Source: Candidatus Zixiibacteriota bacterium | GTDB taxonomy: Bacteria; Zixibacteria; MSB-5A5; GN15; FEB-12 | Length of the DNA: 6,360 nt | Direction of reading: 5' to 3' | Assembly: GCA_003641345.1 (NCBI GenBank) | Contig: QNAD01000123.1 | Location: forward strand, 1 to 6,360 | Part shown: in pieces, positions 6,249 to 6,360 of the stretch | How positions within the stretch are numbered: the first letter of the stretch is position 1 | How the letters are laid out: each line of letters opens with the position of its first letter | Notes under the pieces: generated by a model | What the model was told of the DNA's origin: nothing | What the model saw: only the letters and a program-made list of their open reading frames with translations | Database searches by the model: none | Program-made: the position numbers and the translations under genes

Positions 6249-6250
6249 CG

Positions 6251-6258
6251 AAAAAAAA
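6251..6258 (-). terminator. run of eight T directly after tRNA-Pro
   Basis: The mature 3' end of tRNA-Pro (A73) is followed at once by TTTTTTTT on the minus strand. The GC-rich acceptor and T stems just upstream could act together with this U tract as a terminator, although the T-arm hairpin ends 8 nt before it. No separate hairpin is present. The T run itself is directly visible; the terminator role is inference. Confidence 0.3.
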
Positions 6259-6332
6259 TCGGGGCGACTGGATTTGAACCAGCGACCTCTTACTCCCGAA
6301 GCAAGCGCGCTACCAAGCTGCGCCACGCCCCG
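6259..6332 (-). tRNA. tRNA-Pro (anticodon CGG)
   Basis: The 74-nt minus-strand sequence forms a full cloverleaf: acceptor CGGGGCG/CGCCCCG with the C1-G72 pair typical of bacterial tRNA-Pro, D stem GCGC/GCGC, anticodon stem CTTGC/GTAAG, loop TTCGGGA with anticodon CGG (reads CCG), T arm GCTGG-TTCAAAT-CCAGT, and discriminator A73. No CCA is encoded; eight T residues follow. The gene is complete and lies 68 nt upstream of the SLOG coding sequence. Confidence 0.94.
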
Positions 6333-6342
6333 ATTAATATAG

Positions 6343-6359
6343 GGGTATCAATAATACCC
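6343..6359. repeat. short inverted repeat upstream of tRNA-Pro
   Basis: GGGTAT (6343-6348) and ATACCC (6354-6359) are perfect 6-bp arms around a 5-nt loop, lying 10 nt upstream of the tRNA-Pro 5' end. There is no U tract on the minus strand. It may be the tail of a terminator or part of an upstream gene's end; the window edge prevents a decision. Confidence 0.35.
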
Positions 6360-6360
6360 G

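Noticed and set aside
6336..6341. TATATT as a -10 box for tRNA-Pro
   Set aside because: Only 3 nt separate it from the mature tRNA 5' end, so the start would fall inside the tRNA; the region upstream is also cut by the window edge.
1..6360. CRISPR array, insertion sequence, prophage, defence or toxin-antitoxin system
   Set aside because: No repeated spacers, no terminal inverted repeats with target duplications, and no transposase, integrase, nuclease or toxin-like protein in any convincing frame, although tRNA genes (frequent integration sites) are present and intact.

Overview
This 6.4-kb window is a compact, AT-rich bacterial stretch in which every supported gene lies on the minus strand, so transcription runs from high to low coordinates. 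In that order the layout is: tRNA-Pro(CGG); a SLOG/LOG-like Rossmann protein (TIGR00725-like); acylphosphatase; adenine phosphoribosyltransferase (apt); tRNA-Arg(CCU); an outer-membrane beta-barrel protein of the PorV/UPF0164-FadL type; a one-pass membrane TPR protein; a glycoside hydrolase family 57 (GH57) enzyme; and the first 53 codons of a small membrane protein cut by the window edge. The signal-peptide-bearing beta-barrel shows that the cell is Gram-negative. The combination of a PorV/FadL-like porin, a cytoplasmic GH57 enzyme, low G+C and tRNA genes without an encoded CCA suggests an FCB-group lineage (for example the Marinimicrobia/Cloacimonadota/Ignavibacteria neighbourhood). That placement is an inference from protein style, not a database result.

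Region 6191-6360 holds tRNA-Pro, followed directly by eight T residues and then a short leader for the first coding operon. Region 4787-6190 is a tight unit: the SLOG gene and the acylphosphatase gene overlap by 4 nt in a TTGA junction, acylphosphatase and apt are 15 nt apart, and tRNA-Arg follows apt after 44 nt. Region 4612-4786 is the longest gene-free stretch (175 nt). It carries a near-consensus sigma-70-type promoter (TTGACA, 17-nt spacer, TATATT) that must drive the outer-membrane protein gene, giving a leader of about 64 nt.

Region 1-3111 begins with a long hairpin (3043-3090) just after the outer-membrane gene. It pairs almost perfectly only in the minus-strand RNA, because G.U wobbles close positions that are A/C mismatches on the other strand. 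The TPR gene, GH57 gene and partial membrane-protein gene follow at 23- and 18-nt spacings, each with its own Shine-Dalgarno site, and look like an operon. Two start codons are TTG (GH57 and acylphosphatase). For the outer-membrane protein, the ribosome binding site favours an internal ATG over the longest reading frame.

The genes are mostly housekeeping: purine salvage (apt), acyl-phosphate hydrolysis, alpha-glucan metabolism (GH57) and envelope proteins. I see no CRISPR array, insertion sequence, phage gene or toxin-antitoxin pair, and nothing that I would call a new defence or mobile system. The points most worth a second look are the strand-specific hairpin, the gene set around GH57, and the SLOG-acylphosphatase-apt cluster with its non-canonical start and PGK-type motif.
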